A DNA stretch of 64,000 bases from Jeotgalibacillus aurantiacus (lineage in GTDB: Bacteria; Bacillota; Bacilli; Bacillales; Jeotgalibacillaceae): assembly GCF_020595125.1 (NCBI RefSeq), contig NZ_JACNMS010000003.1, positions 248,001-312,000 on the forward strand, in the 5' to 3' direction. Of this stretch, positions 30,791-38,673 are shown in pieces. The position numbers were made by a program, and so were the translations under genes. Numbering within the stretch: the first letter of the stretch is position 1; every line of letters starts with the position of its first letter. Below the pieces are notes generated by a model. That model was not told the origin of the DNA. It did no database searches and saw nothing but the letters and a program-made list of their open reading frames with translations.

Positions 30791-31198
30791 ATGGCAAGTG
30801 AAGGTAAGCTTTACACAGGTGAGGAAATTGATGTTCGCTTTTATCCGGAGCGGTGTATTCATGCGGGCAGATGTGTTAAAAATCTTCCGACTGTTTTTGA
30901 TACGAAAAAGCGTCCATGGGTGGAGCCGGATCAGGCTGAAGCGTCAGATGTAGCCTATACGGTAGAGCAGTGTCCAAGCGGTGCATTGGAGTATGTCCGT
31001 AAGGATGGTGGCTTGAGCGAACAGCCGCCAGATCATACTGTAATCGAAGTTCAGCCGGACGGTGTGTATTTTGTTCGTGGTGATTTAACGATTCGCCATG
31101 GAGATGAAACGATTCACTGCACAAGGGCTTCACTATGCAGCTGTGGATTGTCTGGCAACAAACCGTTCTGTGATTTAAGCCATGCAAAGAAATCCTGA
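30791..31198 (+). CDS. YjdI-like [4Fe-4S] mono-cluster domain fused to CDGSH iron-sulfur domain
   Basis: 135-aa cytosolic iron-sulfur protein. Residues 10-78 match the divergent Fer4_19 ferredoxin type (CIHAGRCVKNLPTVFD and VEQCPSGAL). Residues 85-135 contain the CDGSH signature, seen as CSCGLSGNKPFCDLSH at the C-terminus: three Cys and one His for a [2Fe-2S] cluster. In E. coli the YjdI protein has only the first part. The following gene is YjdJ-like, matching the yjdI-yjdJ pair. ATG at 30791 has AAAGGAGG upstream. Confidence 0.88.
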   Translation: MASEGKLYTGEEIDVRFYPERCIHAGRCVKNLPTVFDTKKRPWVEPDQAEASDVAYTVEQCPSGALEYVRKDGGLSEQPPDHTVIEVQPDGVYFVRGDLTIRHGDETIHCTRASLCSCGLSGNKPFCDLSHAKKS

Positions 31199-31215
31199 TT
31201 GGAATGGGTGATGAA

Positions 31216-31488
31216 ATGGAGATTAAGCAGACTGTGAATAAGTTTTATGTCGGAGAAGAGACTCAACCGTCAGCTGAGATTACCTTTGTGCCGGCAGGTG
31301 AACAGCGTTTTATTATTGACCATACTTTTGTTTCTGATGATTTAAGAGGACAGGGTATGGGTCTTCAACTGGTGGAACGCGTGGTGGAGTATGCAAGAGA
31401 GCAGGGGAAAATGATCGTACCACTCTGTCCGTTTGCGAAAAAGACGATTGATCAGCATCAGCATTTACAAGACGTGCTGGTGAAATAA
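31216..31488 (+). CDS. GNAT-like acetyltransferase, YjdJ type
   Basis: 90-aa minimal acetyltransferase (COG2388-like). ITFVPAGEQRFIIDHTFVSD leads into LRGQGMGLQLVERVVEYA, the acetyl-CoA-binding turn, and VPLCPFAKKTIDQH is the conserved C-terminal CPF motif of the family. ATG at 31216 is chosen with GGGTG upstream; ATG at 31204 is possible. It lies 17 nt behind the YjdI-CDGSH gene, repeating the pair known from other bacteria. Confidence 0.85.
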   Translation: MEIKQTVNKFYVGEETQPSAEITFVPAGEQRFIIDHTFVSDDLRGQGMGLQLVERVVEYAREQGKMIVPLCPFAKKTIDQHQHLQDVLVK

Positions 31489-31496
31489 GTGCTGAG

Positions 31497-31527
31497 AAGT
31501 GCCGGGGCGTGATTCCGGTGCTTTTTT
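31497..31527 (+). terminator. Rho-independent terminator
   Basis: AAGTGCCGG and CCGGTGCTT form the stem (G-T pairs inside) with TTTTTTG after it. Confidence 0.75.
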
Positions 31528-31666
31528 GTTGGAGCGGGAGAATTCCTTCATAAAAGGGTAACATTTCCTCACAACTGGACATTATTCCGTCATACACGCG
31601 CGGGTAAATGCTGCTTACTAATATTGTCATTAAGTGGTAGTATCAATATATTGGAGGGGGATTGTC

Positions 31667-32086
31667 ATGACGTTTTTAAAAAGAGTAGGTACGATTTATA
31701 TTCCAGTCCAGCATGTTCGAAACGCAGCCGTCTGGTATGAGGAATTACTTGGCGCAACGATCAATCATGAGGATGAAGAAAAAGCCATTGTAGATCTGGC
31801 GGACCAGAGTTTTTTTCTCGTTAAAAGCCTGCCGGGTGAAACGTCGAATTTCAAGGATCATCAGAGTCAAAGCCGTTTTTCAATGACCTTTGAAGTGGAC
31901 GGTCTTAAGCGGCTGGAGGAATTCAGGGACCATTTGCTGAAAAAAGGGGTTACGGTTGGTCATGTCGAAAACAGAGGTCATGCAGGGCGTAATGTTGTGT
32001 TTGAGGATCCGGACGGTAATCGCTTTGACGTCTGGAGTGAACTAAGTCCTGATTTTAAAAGGAGAGGAAGTCGTGAAAGTTTTTAG
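31667..32086 (+). CDS. VOC family protein (glyoxalase/bleomycin-resistance fold)
   Basis: 139-aa cytosolic protein with paired beta-alpha-beta-beta-beta modules: VGTIYIPVQHVRNAAVWYEELLG in the first, then FSMTFEVDGLKRLEEF and NVVFEDPDGNRFDVWSE in the second. Substrate unknown. GGAGGGGG lies 8 nt before the ATG. It overlaps the next membrane gene by 14 nt. Confidence 0.85.
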   Translation: MTFLKRVGTIYIPVQHVRNAAVWYEELLGATINHEDEEKAIVDLADQSFFLVKSLPGETSNFKDHQSQSRFSMTFEVDGLKRLEEFRDHLLKKGVTVGHVENRGHAGRNVVFEDPDGNRFDVWSELSPDFKRRGSRESF

Positions 32087-32351
32087 TACGGGATTTTTAG
32101 TGATCGTACATATTGTTATTTTTCTTATCTGGCTGACTGAGTGGGAGTGGCTGGTTACCTTACCCGGGATGATCGTTTGGGGATCCGCAACCATTGGTGG
32201 TGTCCTGTATTTTGCCATCCTTTACAGACAGGAACTGAAAGGGATCAAGCATCCGATGCAAAAAACATTGTTATTTATATCAACCGCAGGAATGCTGGCG
32301 CTCGTCTTTCTTTCTCTGATGATCGAGGGAATTCAGCATTCAATGCCATAG
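32073..32351 (+). CDS. Small membrane protein of unknown function
   Basis: 92-aa protein with three helices: TGFLVIVHIVIFLIWLTEW, LVTLPGMIVWGSATIGGVLYF and LLFISTAGMLALVFLSLMI. GTG at 32073 follows AAAGGAGAGGAAG in the end of the VOC gene. No family recognised. Confidence 0.65.
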   Translation: MKVFSTGFLVIVHIVIFLIWLTEWEWLVTLPGMIVWGSATIGGVLYFAILYRQELKGIKHPMQKTLLFISTAGMLALVFLSLMIEGIQHSMP

Positions 32352-32368
32352 CATAAAGGAGTATCACA

Positions 32369-32794
32369 ATGATGGAGATGAAAGAGTTATCCACAGTAGA
32401 AGAATTAAAAGAAGCGTATCCAGTCATGAAAGAGCTTCGCACCCATTTATCAGAAGCGGAATTCATCGAACTTGTTCAGCACATGCAGCATGAGGATTAT
32501 CAGCTGTTTGGCTGCTATGATCACGGTGAGCTGACATCTCTGGCAGGCGTAGCGGTGAAAACGAATTTATATTTAAATAAACACGTATTTGTCTACGATC
32601 TTGTCACAGCAGACCGGCATCGTTCGAAAGGGTATGGGGAAAAGCTTTTAACATATCTTGAAAACTGGGGTCAACAGCGTGGTGCGCATTGTATCGCACT
32701 GGAATCGGGTGTTCAGCGCACGGATGCTCACCGTTTTTATGAGCAAAAGATGGATTTCAGCCGGGTAAGTTATTCGTTTCGAAAGAGTCTGTAA
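32369..32794 (+). CDS. GNAT family N-acetyltransferase
   Basis: 141-aa acyltransferase. HVFVYDLVTADRHRSKGYGE near residue 70-90 is motif A (R-x-x-G-x-G-like), and ALESGVQRTDAHRFYEQKMD the C-terminal part. AAAGGAG is 7 nt before the ATG. It starts 17 nt after the small membrane gene and probably belongs to the same three-gene operon with the VOC protein. Confidence 0.87.
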   Translation: MMEMKELSTVEELKEAYPVMKELRTHLSEAEFIELVQHMQHEDYQLFGCYDHGELTSLAGVAVKTNLYLNKHVFVYDLVTADRHRSKGYGEKLLTYLENWGQQRGAHCIALESGVQRTDAHRFYEQKMDFSRVSYSFRKSL

Positions 32795-32854
32795 TGAACC
32801 CTTTTTCTGAAACGTGCTAAAATACGTGTACAGAAGAAGTAGGGGGCATTTGAC

Positions 32855-33457
32855 ATGACGATTTTATGTATGATCAGACATGGAGAAACAGATTGGAATG
32901 CAGAGCGCAGGCTTCAGGGGCAGACGGATATTCCACTCAATGAAAAAGGAAGACGGCAGGCGCGGATCACAGCCGCCCATCTGAAAAAGGACCAATGGGA
33001 TGTGATCTTATCAAGTCCATTAAGCAGGGCGCGTGAAACAGCGGATCTGATAGCAAAAGAAGTTCAATTGCCGGTTATTGAAATGGAGGAGTTTGTTGAG
33101 CGTTCATTTGGTGATGCAGAGGGAATGACGCAGGATGAGCGGGCCAATACGTTTCCGGAACGTAAATATCCAAATGAAGAAACAATTGCGGTTTTTCATG
33201 AACGATTGAAACAAGGACTCAAACAGGTCACGGATCAATATCCTGCTCAGCGGGTGATTCTGGTGGCGCACGGCGCAGTGATTAATGCGATTCTGTCGAT
33301 ATTATCAGAAGGTGAAATCGGTTCAGGGAAAACGAGGCTTGAAAATGCGGGCATTTCCCATTTTCATTTTAAAGATCAGAAATGGGAGATTGGGGATTAT
33401 AATCTGATTGACCACTTGACCGAGGTTACAAACAGGGAAACTTCAGAATCATCGTAA
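32855..33457 (+). CDS. Histidine phosphatase family protein
   Basis: 200-aa cytosolic phosphatase of the phosphoglycerate-mutase-like fold. Catalytic MIRHGETDWN at residues 6-15, with SSPLSRARETADL near residue 50, EMEEFVERSFGDAEG near residue 78 and VAHGAVINAILSIL near residue 142 giving the second His. Likely a cofactor-independent phosphatase such as PhoE/YhfR; substrate unknown. AGGGGGCATTTGAC precedes the ATG. Confidence 0.9.
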   Translation: MTILCMIRHGETDWNAERRLQGQTDIPLNEKGRRQARITAAHLKKDQWDVILSSPLSRARETADLIAKEVQLPVIEMEEFVERSFGDAEGMTQDERANTFPERKYPNEETIAVFHERLKQGLKQVTDQYPAQRVILVAHGAVINAILSILSEGEIGSGKTRLENAGISHFHFKDQKWEIGDYNLIDHLTEVTNRETSESS

Positions 33458-33598
33458 ATTATTTATGAACTTTCCGGGAAATTCGTTTCAAAGAACGAAA
33501 AAACAGGTATAGAATATGATCCGCCCCGTTTAAATAGACGTAAGCTCTTTAACCGTTATCAGGCCGTCTGGTGAAACTGAACCGAGGGGGGTTCATCG

Positions 33599-33988
33599 TT
33601 GGTGAGTGACATTGAAAGAAAGCTTAATATTACCCTCCCGCCTGAGTATGTCAACAGTTATCCCGAAATTGTAGAGCATAGCGCGCTTTATTTTTATCAG
33701 GATGATACCTCCGTGCCGATCGCACAGTTTTATCCCGCCATTGAAACAGAGGCCATTAATCTGTACTCAATGTATGAAACAGCCCTTTCCGAAGCACTGC
33801 AGGAAGGGATGTATCCTTTTGCAGAAACCGTAGATGGGGACTGGCTGTGTTTTTATTTTGACCGGGGCAGGCTGGAAGAACCACAAATTATCTTTGTTTC
33901 AAGAGATCAGGTGTATGAAGACCAGGAAGAGGCGATCTTCCCGGTGGCCGCACGATTCGTTGATTTTTTGTACATGCTTAGAAAATGA
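33599..33988 (+). CDS. SMI1/KNR4 (SUKH) family protein
   Basis: 129-aa cytosolic protein. IERKLNITLPPEYVNSYPEI at residues 5-24 and FAETVDGDWLCFYFDRGRLE near residue 79 match the SUKH fold; the latter carries the W/G pattern of the family. Bacterial SUKH proteins are often immunity factors for polymorphic toxins, but no toxin gene is adjacent, so it is an orphan. TTG at 33599 lies 8 nt after GAGGGGG; GTG at 33602 is an alternative. Confidence 0.75.
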   Translation: MVSDIERKLNITLPPEYVNSYPEIVEHSALYFYQDDTSVPIAQFYPAIETEAINLYSMYETALSEALQEGMYPFAETVDGDWLCFYFDRGRLEEPQIIFVSRDQVYEDQEEAIFPVAARFVDFLYMLRK

Positions 33989-33995
33989 ATCAGGA

Positions 33996-34026
33996 GGAGA
34001 GACCGTGCAGGGTCACTCCTTTTTTT
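33996..34026. terminator. Terminator between convergent genes
   Basis: GGAGAGACC and GGTCACTCC pair with one A-A mismatch around GTGCAG, then TTTTTTT. The minus-strand photolyase stop codon (34013) is inside the stem. Confidence 0.75.
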
Positions 34027-35548
34027 CATGGAATCGTCCATTTGCAAGCTCCTGTTTTAAAGCAGCTGCCTTTTTCCGAATGGCTGTTTTCTGAGACTCT
34101 TCTTTTTTACTCCACTGACTATAAATTAATCCCATTCGCGGATTACGGCTCAGCTTTTCCGCATGACGGTCGAGAAAGTTCCAGTACAGCGCGTTAAATG
34201 GACAGGCATCTTCCTCAAGCTGGTGATTGACGTTATAGGGACAGGATGTACAGTAATTGCTCATCTTGTGAATGTATTTACCTGATGACACATACGGCTT
34301 GGTAGAGAGTTTACCTCCATCTGCGTACAGTGCCATCCCAAGTACATTCGGCAATACAACCCAGTCATAGGCATCAATATACATTTCATTAAACCAGTCT
34401 GCTGTCTGCTGTGGCGAGATCCCAAACAGGTTAGCGAAATTTCCAAGTACCATCAGACGCTGTATATGGTGATTATATCCTGACGCAACAACCGGCTTAA
34501 GCGACTGCTCCATGCATGTCATGTTGGACTGTCCATCCCAGAAAAACGAAGGCAGATCCACCTGATGATTCAGCTCATTAACTTTCTTATATTCCGGCAT
34601 CGTTTTCAGATACACAGCCCTTATATATTCCCGCCAGCCGAGGATCTGACGGATGAAACCTTCGACAGAATTAAGCGGTGCACCGTTCGTTTTTGCGTCC
34701 TCCACCTTTTGAATGACCTCAAGAGGTGTGATCAGACCAATGTTAATAGATGACGACAATAAAGAGTGAGACATATACGGGTTATCAATCAGCATTGCAT
34801 CCTGATAGGTGCCAAATGTTTCAAGGCGTTCTTTGCAAAAGTGATTTAATGCCTGAAGTGCCTCTTTCCTTGTGACCGGCCATCTGAATGGTTCGAGGTC
34901 TCCGGGGGTGTCACCGAATAATTCAGCGACTTTCTTCATGACCTCTTTTGTGATGTCGTCAGGTCGGAAAGACTTTTCTTTTGGAAATGAAGTTCCTGAC
35001 TTTGCAGACTTTCTGTTATCCTGATCAAACGACCATTTACCGCCAACCGGCTTATCATCCTCAACCAGAACGCTGTAACGCTTCCTCAGCTTTCTGTAAA
35101 ACGGATCCATCTTCCATGGACCGTCCCCTTTCAGCTCCTGCTGTGCTTCTTCAGCCGTTAAAAGAAAGAGAGGCTGATCAGAAAGTACGGTTACTTCTAT
35201 ATTTTCAGGCAGAGAATCCTGCCACTTTTCCATCGCCTTTTTCATCCGGTAATCAGTGTGTGCCGTGTAATAAATTTGATCAGGCTTATATTCATTCCGG
35301 TGGTTTTCCCAGGCATCTTGAAACGAGTCCGCTTCACGGTAATCAACTGTATACCCTTTTTCTTTCAGCTCTTCTGCAAAATGACGCATGGCCGAGAAGA
35401 TGAGTACCAGCTTCTGCTTATGATAAGACTGCCAGGTGGAGCGTGAATGGGCTTCCACAAATAAAAAGACATCCTTGTCCTGATCGGCATCTTTCACGAT
35501 CGGCAGCTGATGATTTAACTGACTGCCAAAAATCCAACGAGTTGCCAT
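34013..35548 (-). CDS. Cryptochrome/photolyase of the FeS-BCP (PhrB-like, 6-4) type
   Basis: 511-aa flavoprotein unlike the enzyme at 26704. It starts MATRWIFGSQLNHQLPI, typical of the prokaryotic (6-4) photolyase/CryB lineage, which repairs 6-4 photoproducts and has a lumazine antenna and [4Fe-4S] cluster. YCTSCPYN and DACPF give C-x2-C-x12-C, matching three of four cluster ligands; the fourth is probably in NMTCMEQ. RQILGWREYIRAVYL and GMALYADGGKLSTKPYV are further signature segments. ATG at 35548 follows GGAGGTGACGAG. Confidence 0.88.
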   Translation of the reverse strand: MATRWIFGSQLNHQLPIVKDADQDKDVFLFVEAHSRSTWQSYHKQKLVLIFSAMRHFAEELKEKGYTVDYREADSFQDAWENHRNEYKPDQIYYTAHTDYRMKKAMEKWQDSLPENIEVTVLSDQPLFLLTAEEAQQELKGDGPWKMDPFYRKLRKRYSVLVEDDKPVGGKWSFDQDNRKSAKSGTSFPKEKSFRPDDITKEVMKKVAELFGDTPGDLEPFRWPVTRKEALQALNHFCKERLETFGTYQDAMLIDNPYMSHSLLSSSINIGLITPLEVIQKVEDAKTNGAPLNSVEGFIRQILGWREYIRAVYLKTMPEYKKVNELNHQVDLPSFFWDGQSNMTCMEQSLKPVVASGYNHHIQRLMVLGNFANLFGISPQQTADWFNEMYIDAYDWVVLPNVLGMALYADGGKLSTKPYVSSGKYIHKMSNYCTSCPYNVNHQLEEDACPFNALYWNFLDRHAEKLSRNPRMGLIYSQWSKKEESQKTAIRKKAAALKQELANGRFHEKKE

Positions 35549-35627
35549 CTCGTCACCTCCACTCTTTTCGAGTATACCCAAACAAATCTTTTTACAAGCG
35601 TGTGAATGTGCTGGTCTGAAAAGCAGA

Positions 35628-35656
35628 TTGACGAGCTTTGTCGAACGGCTTATAAT
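35628..35656 (+). promoter_or_regulatory. SigA promoter
   Basis: TTGACG at 35628-35633 and TATAAT at 35651-35656 with a 17-bp spacer, close to the ideal vegetative promoter. It drives the DUF4870-like gene at 35728. Confidence 0.85.
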
Positions 35657-35727
35657 AAATTTACAGAATATTTAGTTATTTAAGTTGCGACGTTCATCCT
35701 GAGCCCAAAACAAAAGGAGGGAAAGCT

Positions 35728-36090
35728 GTGGTACAGGGCAATCCAGGTACAGGCATGAAGAAATCATCCACCGGTCTGCAGGAAAACACAGGAGGATTAC
35801 TGGCTTACCTATTCGGATTTGTCAGTGGCATCGTACTTCTTCTTATCGAAAAGGAAAATCAGTATATCCGTTTTCACGCCATGCAGTCCACCATCGTGTT
35901 CGGGTCCATTTTCGTCATCAGTCTGATCGCAGGCTTCATTCCCATTATCGGATGGATACTGACACTGCTGCTCGGTCCGGTCGCACTCGTATTGTGGATT
36001 CTGCTGATGGTTAAAGCCTATCAGGGTGAACGTTACCACTTGCCGATGGCTGGTAAAATGGCCGAGGATCAGCTTCGGAAAATGCATTAA
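35728..36090 (+). CDS. DUF4870-like (Tic20-related) membrane protein
   Basis: 120-aa protein with three helices after a polar N-terminus: NTGGLLAYLFGFVSGIVLLL, TIVFGSIFVISLIAGFIPII and ILTLLLGPVALVLWILLMV. The HAMQST following FEKENQYIRF-like text (ENQYIRFHAMQS) is a conserved family stretch. Function unknown. GTG at 35728 has AGGAGGG 9 nt upstream. Confidence 0.8.
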   Translation: MVQGNPGTGMKKSSTGLQENTGGLLAYLFGFVSGIVLLLIEKENQYIRFHAMQSTIVFGSIFVISLIAGFIPIIGWILTLLLGPVALVLWILLMVKAYQGERYHLPMAGKMAEDQLRKMH

Positions 36091-36098
36091 CATTTGAG

Positions 36099-36126
36099 AG
36101 GACGCTGATGGTCAGCGTTCTTTTTT
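36099..36126 (+). terminator. Rho-independent terminator
   Basis: AGGACGCTGA and TCAGCGTTCT pair around TGG, followed by TTTTT. Confidence 0.88.
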
Positions 36127-36147
36127 ATGGGAGTTGGCAAGGAAGGT

Positions 36148-36273
36148 GTTCGCAGGATTATGGTTGAGGTTCGCAAGATTTAACGGCGGGTTCGCAGGAT
36201 TCTGGCAGAGGTTCAAAAGATTATGCAGCAGGTTCACAAGATTATGCCCTTGTTTCTCCGGATTGTGATATAA
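36148..36273 (+). repeat. Six-unit 21-bp array, GTTCGCAAGATT type
   Basis: Units at 36148, 36169, 36190, 36211, 36232 and 36253, exactly 21 bp apart. It lies between a plus-strand terminator at 36099 and a minus-strand terminator at 36293, so it is insulated from both neighbouring transcripts. Confidence 0.88.
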
Positions 36274-36292
36274 GAACTATTTCGCTCTTCAA

Positions 36293-36328
36293 AGGCTGTC
36301 GATGAATCTATAAGTCCATCGACAGCCT
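36293..36328 (-). terminator. Terminator for minus-strand GNAT gene
   Basis: AGGCTGTCGATG and CATCGACAGCCT form a perfect 12-bp stem with a 12-nt loop. The GNAT stop codon at 36308 is in the loop. The T-tract is short (TTT). Confidence 0.6.
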
Positions 36329-36760
36329 AATCATATCCCTGCACTGGATGCCATTTTCATAAATTGGCTCTGCATAGTGGCGTGTGAAGAAATCGTGATC
36401 AATGCCTGTGATCCTGAAACCGCATTTTTGATAAAGACCTAACTGAGACAGGCTGGAGTTGCCTGTTCCGATTTCAATGGTATGGTATCGAAGCTTCCGA
36501 GACTCATCAATGGCATGTAAAACGAGCTTCTTCCCAATGCCCTGACCCTGGCATTTTTCATCTACAGCAATGTTAACGAGTTCGATCGTCTGAGGTCTTG
36601 TTGGCAGCAATATGTAAATGCCTGTTAATGATTCATCAAGGTAAGCCGCATAACAAAAACCTCTATGTACATAGCTATGAATGACGTCTTCTGATGGATC
36701 TGCCAACAGCAGGATGTTCATTGCGTCAGGTGAAATGGAGTGCAAACGTTCAATGTTCAT
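36308..36760 (-). CDS. GNAT family N-acetyltransferase
   Basis: 150-aa acyltransferase. ELVNIAVDEKCQGQGIGKKL near residue 73-92 is motif A (Q-G-Q-G-I-G), and LSQLGLYQKCGFRITGIDHD the conserved C-terminal part. ATG at 36760 is chosen for the AAAGGA 10 nt upstream. Substrate unknown; the pattern is like YvbK-type acetyltransferases. Confidence 0.85.
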   Translation of the reverse strand: MNIERLHSISPDAMNILLLADPSEDVIHSYVHRGFCYAAYLDESLTGIYILLPTRPQTIELVNIAVDEKCQGQGIGKKLVLHAIDESRKLRYHTIEIGTGNSSLSQLGLYQKCGFRITGIDHDFFTRHYAEPIYENGIQCRDMIRLSMDL

Positions 36761-36852
36761 ATCAATCATTCCTTTCATTTACAGTGTAGCAGGAAATAAG
36801 CAGGGTCTGGAAGAATAGTATGGAAAAGAGAGTGAGAATGGGGGGAGTCATG

Positions 36853-37065
36853 ATGAGCGAAAATATCCGCCTTGCACGTTTGGTGTCGTGGAGTGTCCTG
36901 CTTGGCATGCCAATATTCTTCTTGCTGGTCTCAATCCTTACAAACGGATGGCTTTACTTATGGATCAGCTTTATACCAGCTTTTTTGGCAGGGTATGTGG
37001 GGTTGATTGTGACGAGAAAAAAGATTTCGCAATTAGAGGAAGAAACCCTTAGGACTCCTAAATAA
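36853..37065 (+). CDS. Small membrane protein of unknown function
   Basis: 70-aa protein with two helices (LVSWSVLLGMPIFFLLVSIL and LYLWISFIPAFLAGYVGLIV) and a charged C-terminus. ATG at 36853 is 5 nt after GGGGGAG; ATG at 36850 is possible. No family recognised. Confidence 0.6.
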   Translation: MSENIRLARLVSWSVLLGMPIFFLLVSILTNGWLYLWISFIPAFLAGYVGLIVTRKKISQLEEETLRTPK

Positions 37066-37143
37066 CCATCTAATTCCTTATTTTTATGAACTTATTTCCA
37101 TAATTAAAGGTTTATATGTGTCTAAAATGTGTCTGGAAACCCA

Positions 37144-37157
37144 TGGAAGCGCTTCCT
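37144..37157. promoter_or_regulatory. cre-like box before M14 peptidase
   Basis: TGGAAGCGCTTCCT matches cre at 11 of 14 positions and contains a perfect GGAAGCGCTTCC palindrome. It is 48 nt upstream of the peptidase ATG and could place the gene under CcpA. Confidence 0.5.
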
Positions 37158-37204
37158 TATCATTTGATATGCTGAAAAGGTATTAAATGATGAGGAGGCA
37201 GATG

Positions 37205-38251
37205 ATGAAAAAACAGATGATTGCTTTATCCGTAGCAGGCGCTTTAGCATTTAGTGGAACAGCTTTTACAGCACCATCAGCACAGGCGGTCGGTGAAGGA
37301 CCGGGCTATGGTGGAAATGAAACGATTAACACATCTATTCTTCATACGTACTCCGAAATGACTGAATTCCTGAAGACACAGGACGCCAAGCAGGCTGATC
37401 TCGAAGTGGAAGTAATCGGTCAGTCCGTTAAAGGCAGGGATCTTTACGTAGCAAAATACATAAAAAATCCGGAAAACCCGACCATTCTTTTCCTGACTCA
37501 GCAGCACGGTAATGAGCAGCTGACAACAGAAGGAGCGCTTGAATTCATCAAACATATGGGAACCGGTAAAATGAAAGGCGTGCTGGATGGCGTTAACATT
37601 CTGATCGTTCCAATGTTAAATCCGGATGGTGCAATGGGAGACGTAGACTTTTCGCTAGATGATTACATTGCTAGCGGCGATCGTAACCTGACACGCTATA
37701 ATGCACTTGAGGTAGATTTAAACCGAGATCACGTAGATAAAATCCAGCCGGAAACAAAAGCGCTTCACGAGAATGTCATGCAGAAATATAATATAGACTA
37801 TATGATTGACCTTCATCACCAGGGTGCACAGAGTGAGCGGGATGGAAAGCTTGTTTCAGGTTCAATTCTTTATCCAACGACACCAAATGTGGATGAAGAT
37901 GTTTTGCTGAAATCAAAGCAGCTTGGCGCAGTTGTGTTTGACGCTGTTGACTCCACTGGCTGGGGGCATCTCGGCAAATACAATGGAGGATCAGCTGAGA
38001 CGATCAGCCGAAACGGCATTGCTGTAGAATATGGTATTTCTACGCTGTTGTTTGAAATGAGAGGCATGTCTGATCATTTCTATGATTCCTATGTATTAGG
38101 ACAGAAGAGTAACGGTTATCTCATAAAACAAACGGTAACAACACTGGATGCAACGGTTCGGGCGATTTCAGATGGATCGATTGCTGATGCAGACATCTCA
38201 TTCTGGGACACGTTGGCTACGCAGACAACAAGACCTTATGAAAGTGAATAA
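37205..38251 (+). CDS. Secreted M14 family zinc carboxypeptidase
   Basis: 348-aa extracellular peptidase. Signal peptide MKKQMIALSVAGALAFSGTA followed by a likely cleavage after SAQA. Zinc ligands are visible in TQQHGNEQLTTEG (H and E) and YMIDLHHQGAQ (second His); VPMLNPDGA and VDLNRDHVDK supply substrate-binding Asn/Arg; LLFEMRGMSDH near residue 280 holds the catalytic Glu. It would trim C-terminal residues from peptides outside the cell. GAGGAGG is 7 nt before the ATG at 37205. A cre-like box upstream suggests nutrient control. Confidence 0.88.
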   Translation: MKKQMIALSVAGALAFSGTAFTAPSAQAVGEGPGYGGNETINTSILHTYSEMTEFLKTQDAKQADLEVEVIGQSVKGRDLYVAKYIKNPENPTILFLTQQHGNEQLTTEGALEFIKHMGTGKMKGVLDGVNILIVPMLNPDGAMGDVDFSLDDYIASGDRNLTRYNALEVDLNRDHVDKIQPETKALHENVMQKYNIDYMIDLHHQGAQSERDGKLVSGSILYPTTPNVDEDVLLKSKQLGAVVFDAVDSTGWGHLGKYNGGSAETISRNGIAVEYGISTLLFEMRGMSDHFYDSYVLGQKSNGYLIKQTVTTLDATVRAISDGSIADADISFWDTLATQTTRPYESE

Positions 38252-38258
38252 TTGAGAG

Positions 38259-38289
38259 AAACACCGCTGACTGAGTCGGCGGTGTTTTT
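38259..38289 (+). terminator. Rho-independent terminator
   Basis: AAACACCGCTGAC and GTCGGCGGTGTTT pair (one A-G mismatch) around TGA, with TTTTT at the end. Confidence 0.8.
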
Positions 38290-38312
38290 AAATGTGAAAA
38301 GCTGTTAATCGA

Positions 38313-38437
38313 GTTTGTCAGGTTATCCATGGAATTCGTGAGGTTAGACAGTGAGAATGTGAGTTCGTGGGAGGAATTCGTGAGTTTCTAACCGGAGTTC
38401 GTGAGGTTAAAAAATAATTTGCAAGGTTAGTGTAAAA
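38313..38437 (+). repeat. Six-unit 21-bp array, ATTCGTGAGGTT type
   Basis: TGAG cores (or TCAG, CAAG) at 38318, 38339, 38360, 38381, 38402 and 38422. Steps are 21, 21, 21, 21 and 20, the same as in the array at 2853. It follows the peptidase terminator. The 38252-38574 gap contains nothing else but the promoter of the leader. Confidence 0.8.
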
Positions 38438-38574
38438 AGTCCTGGATTAAATTTTGCATTTTCCGTGTTTAATAAACTGTAAAATCCCTTCTATATAAAA
38501 AACCTTTTGTTAAACTCTTACTCCTCTTTTACTTCAATAAATTGTATAATAAAAGAAAAAAGGAGTGGATTCGT

Positions 38575-38604
38575 ATGAACCGTTTTGCACGTCCTCCTTG
38601 TTAA
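38575..38604 (+). CDS. Nine-residue leader peptide MNRFARPPC upstream of MFS gene
   Basis: ATG is preceded by AAAAGGAGTGG, an excellent RBS, and TATAAT lies at 38545-38550. The peptide MNRFARPPC ends 70 nt before the MFS start. ACCACCACCC downstream of its stop is complementary to the MFS RBS AGGTGGAGG, and CTCTCTT pairs with AAGAGAG, so translation may be attenuated until a ribosome stalls on the leader (inference). Too short for homology-based checking. Confidence 0.6.
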   Translation: MNRFARPPC

Positions 38605-38673
38605 TCGAATGCCCGTGAACCACCACCCGTGCTCTCTTGATTGATTTCTAAAAAAGAGAGAGGTGGAGGAACG

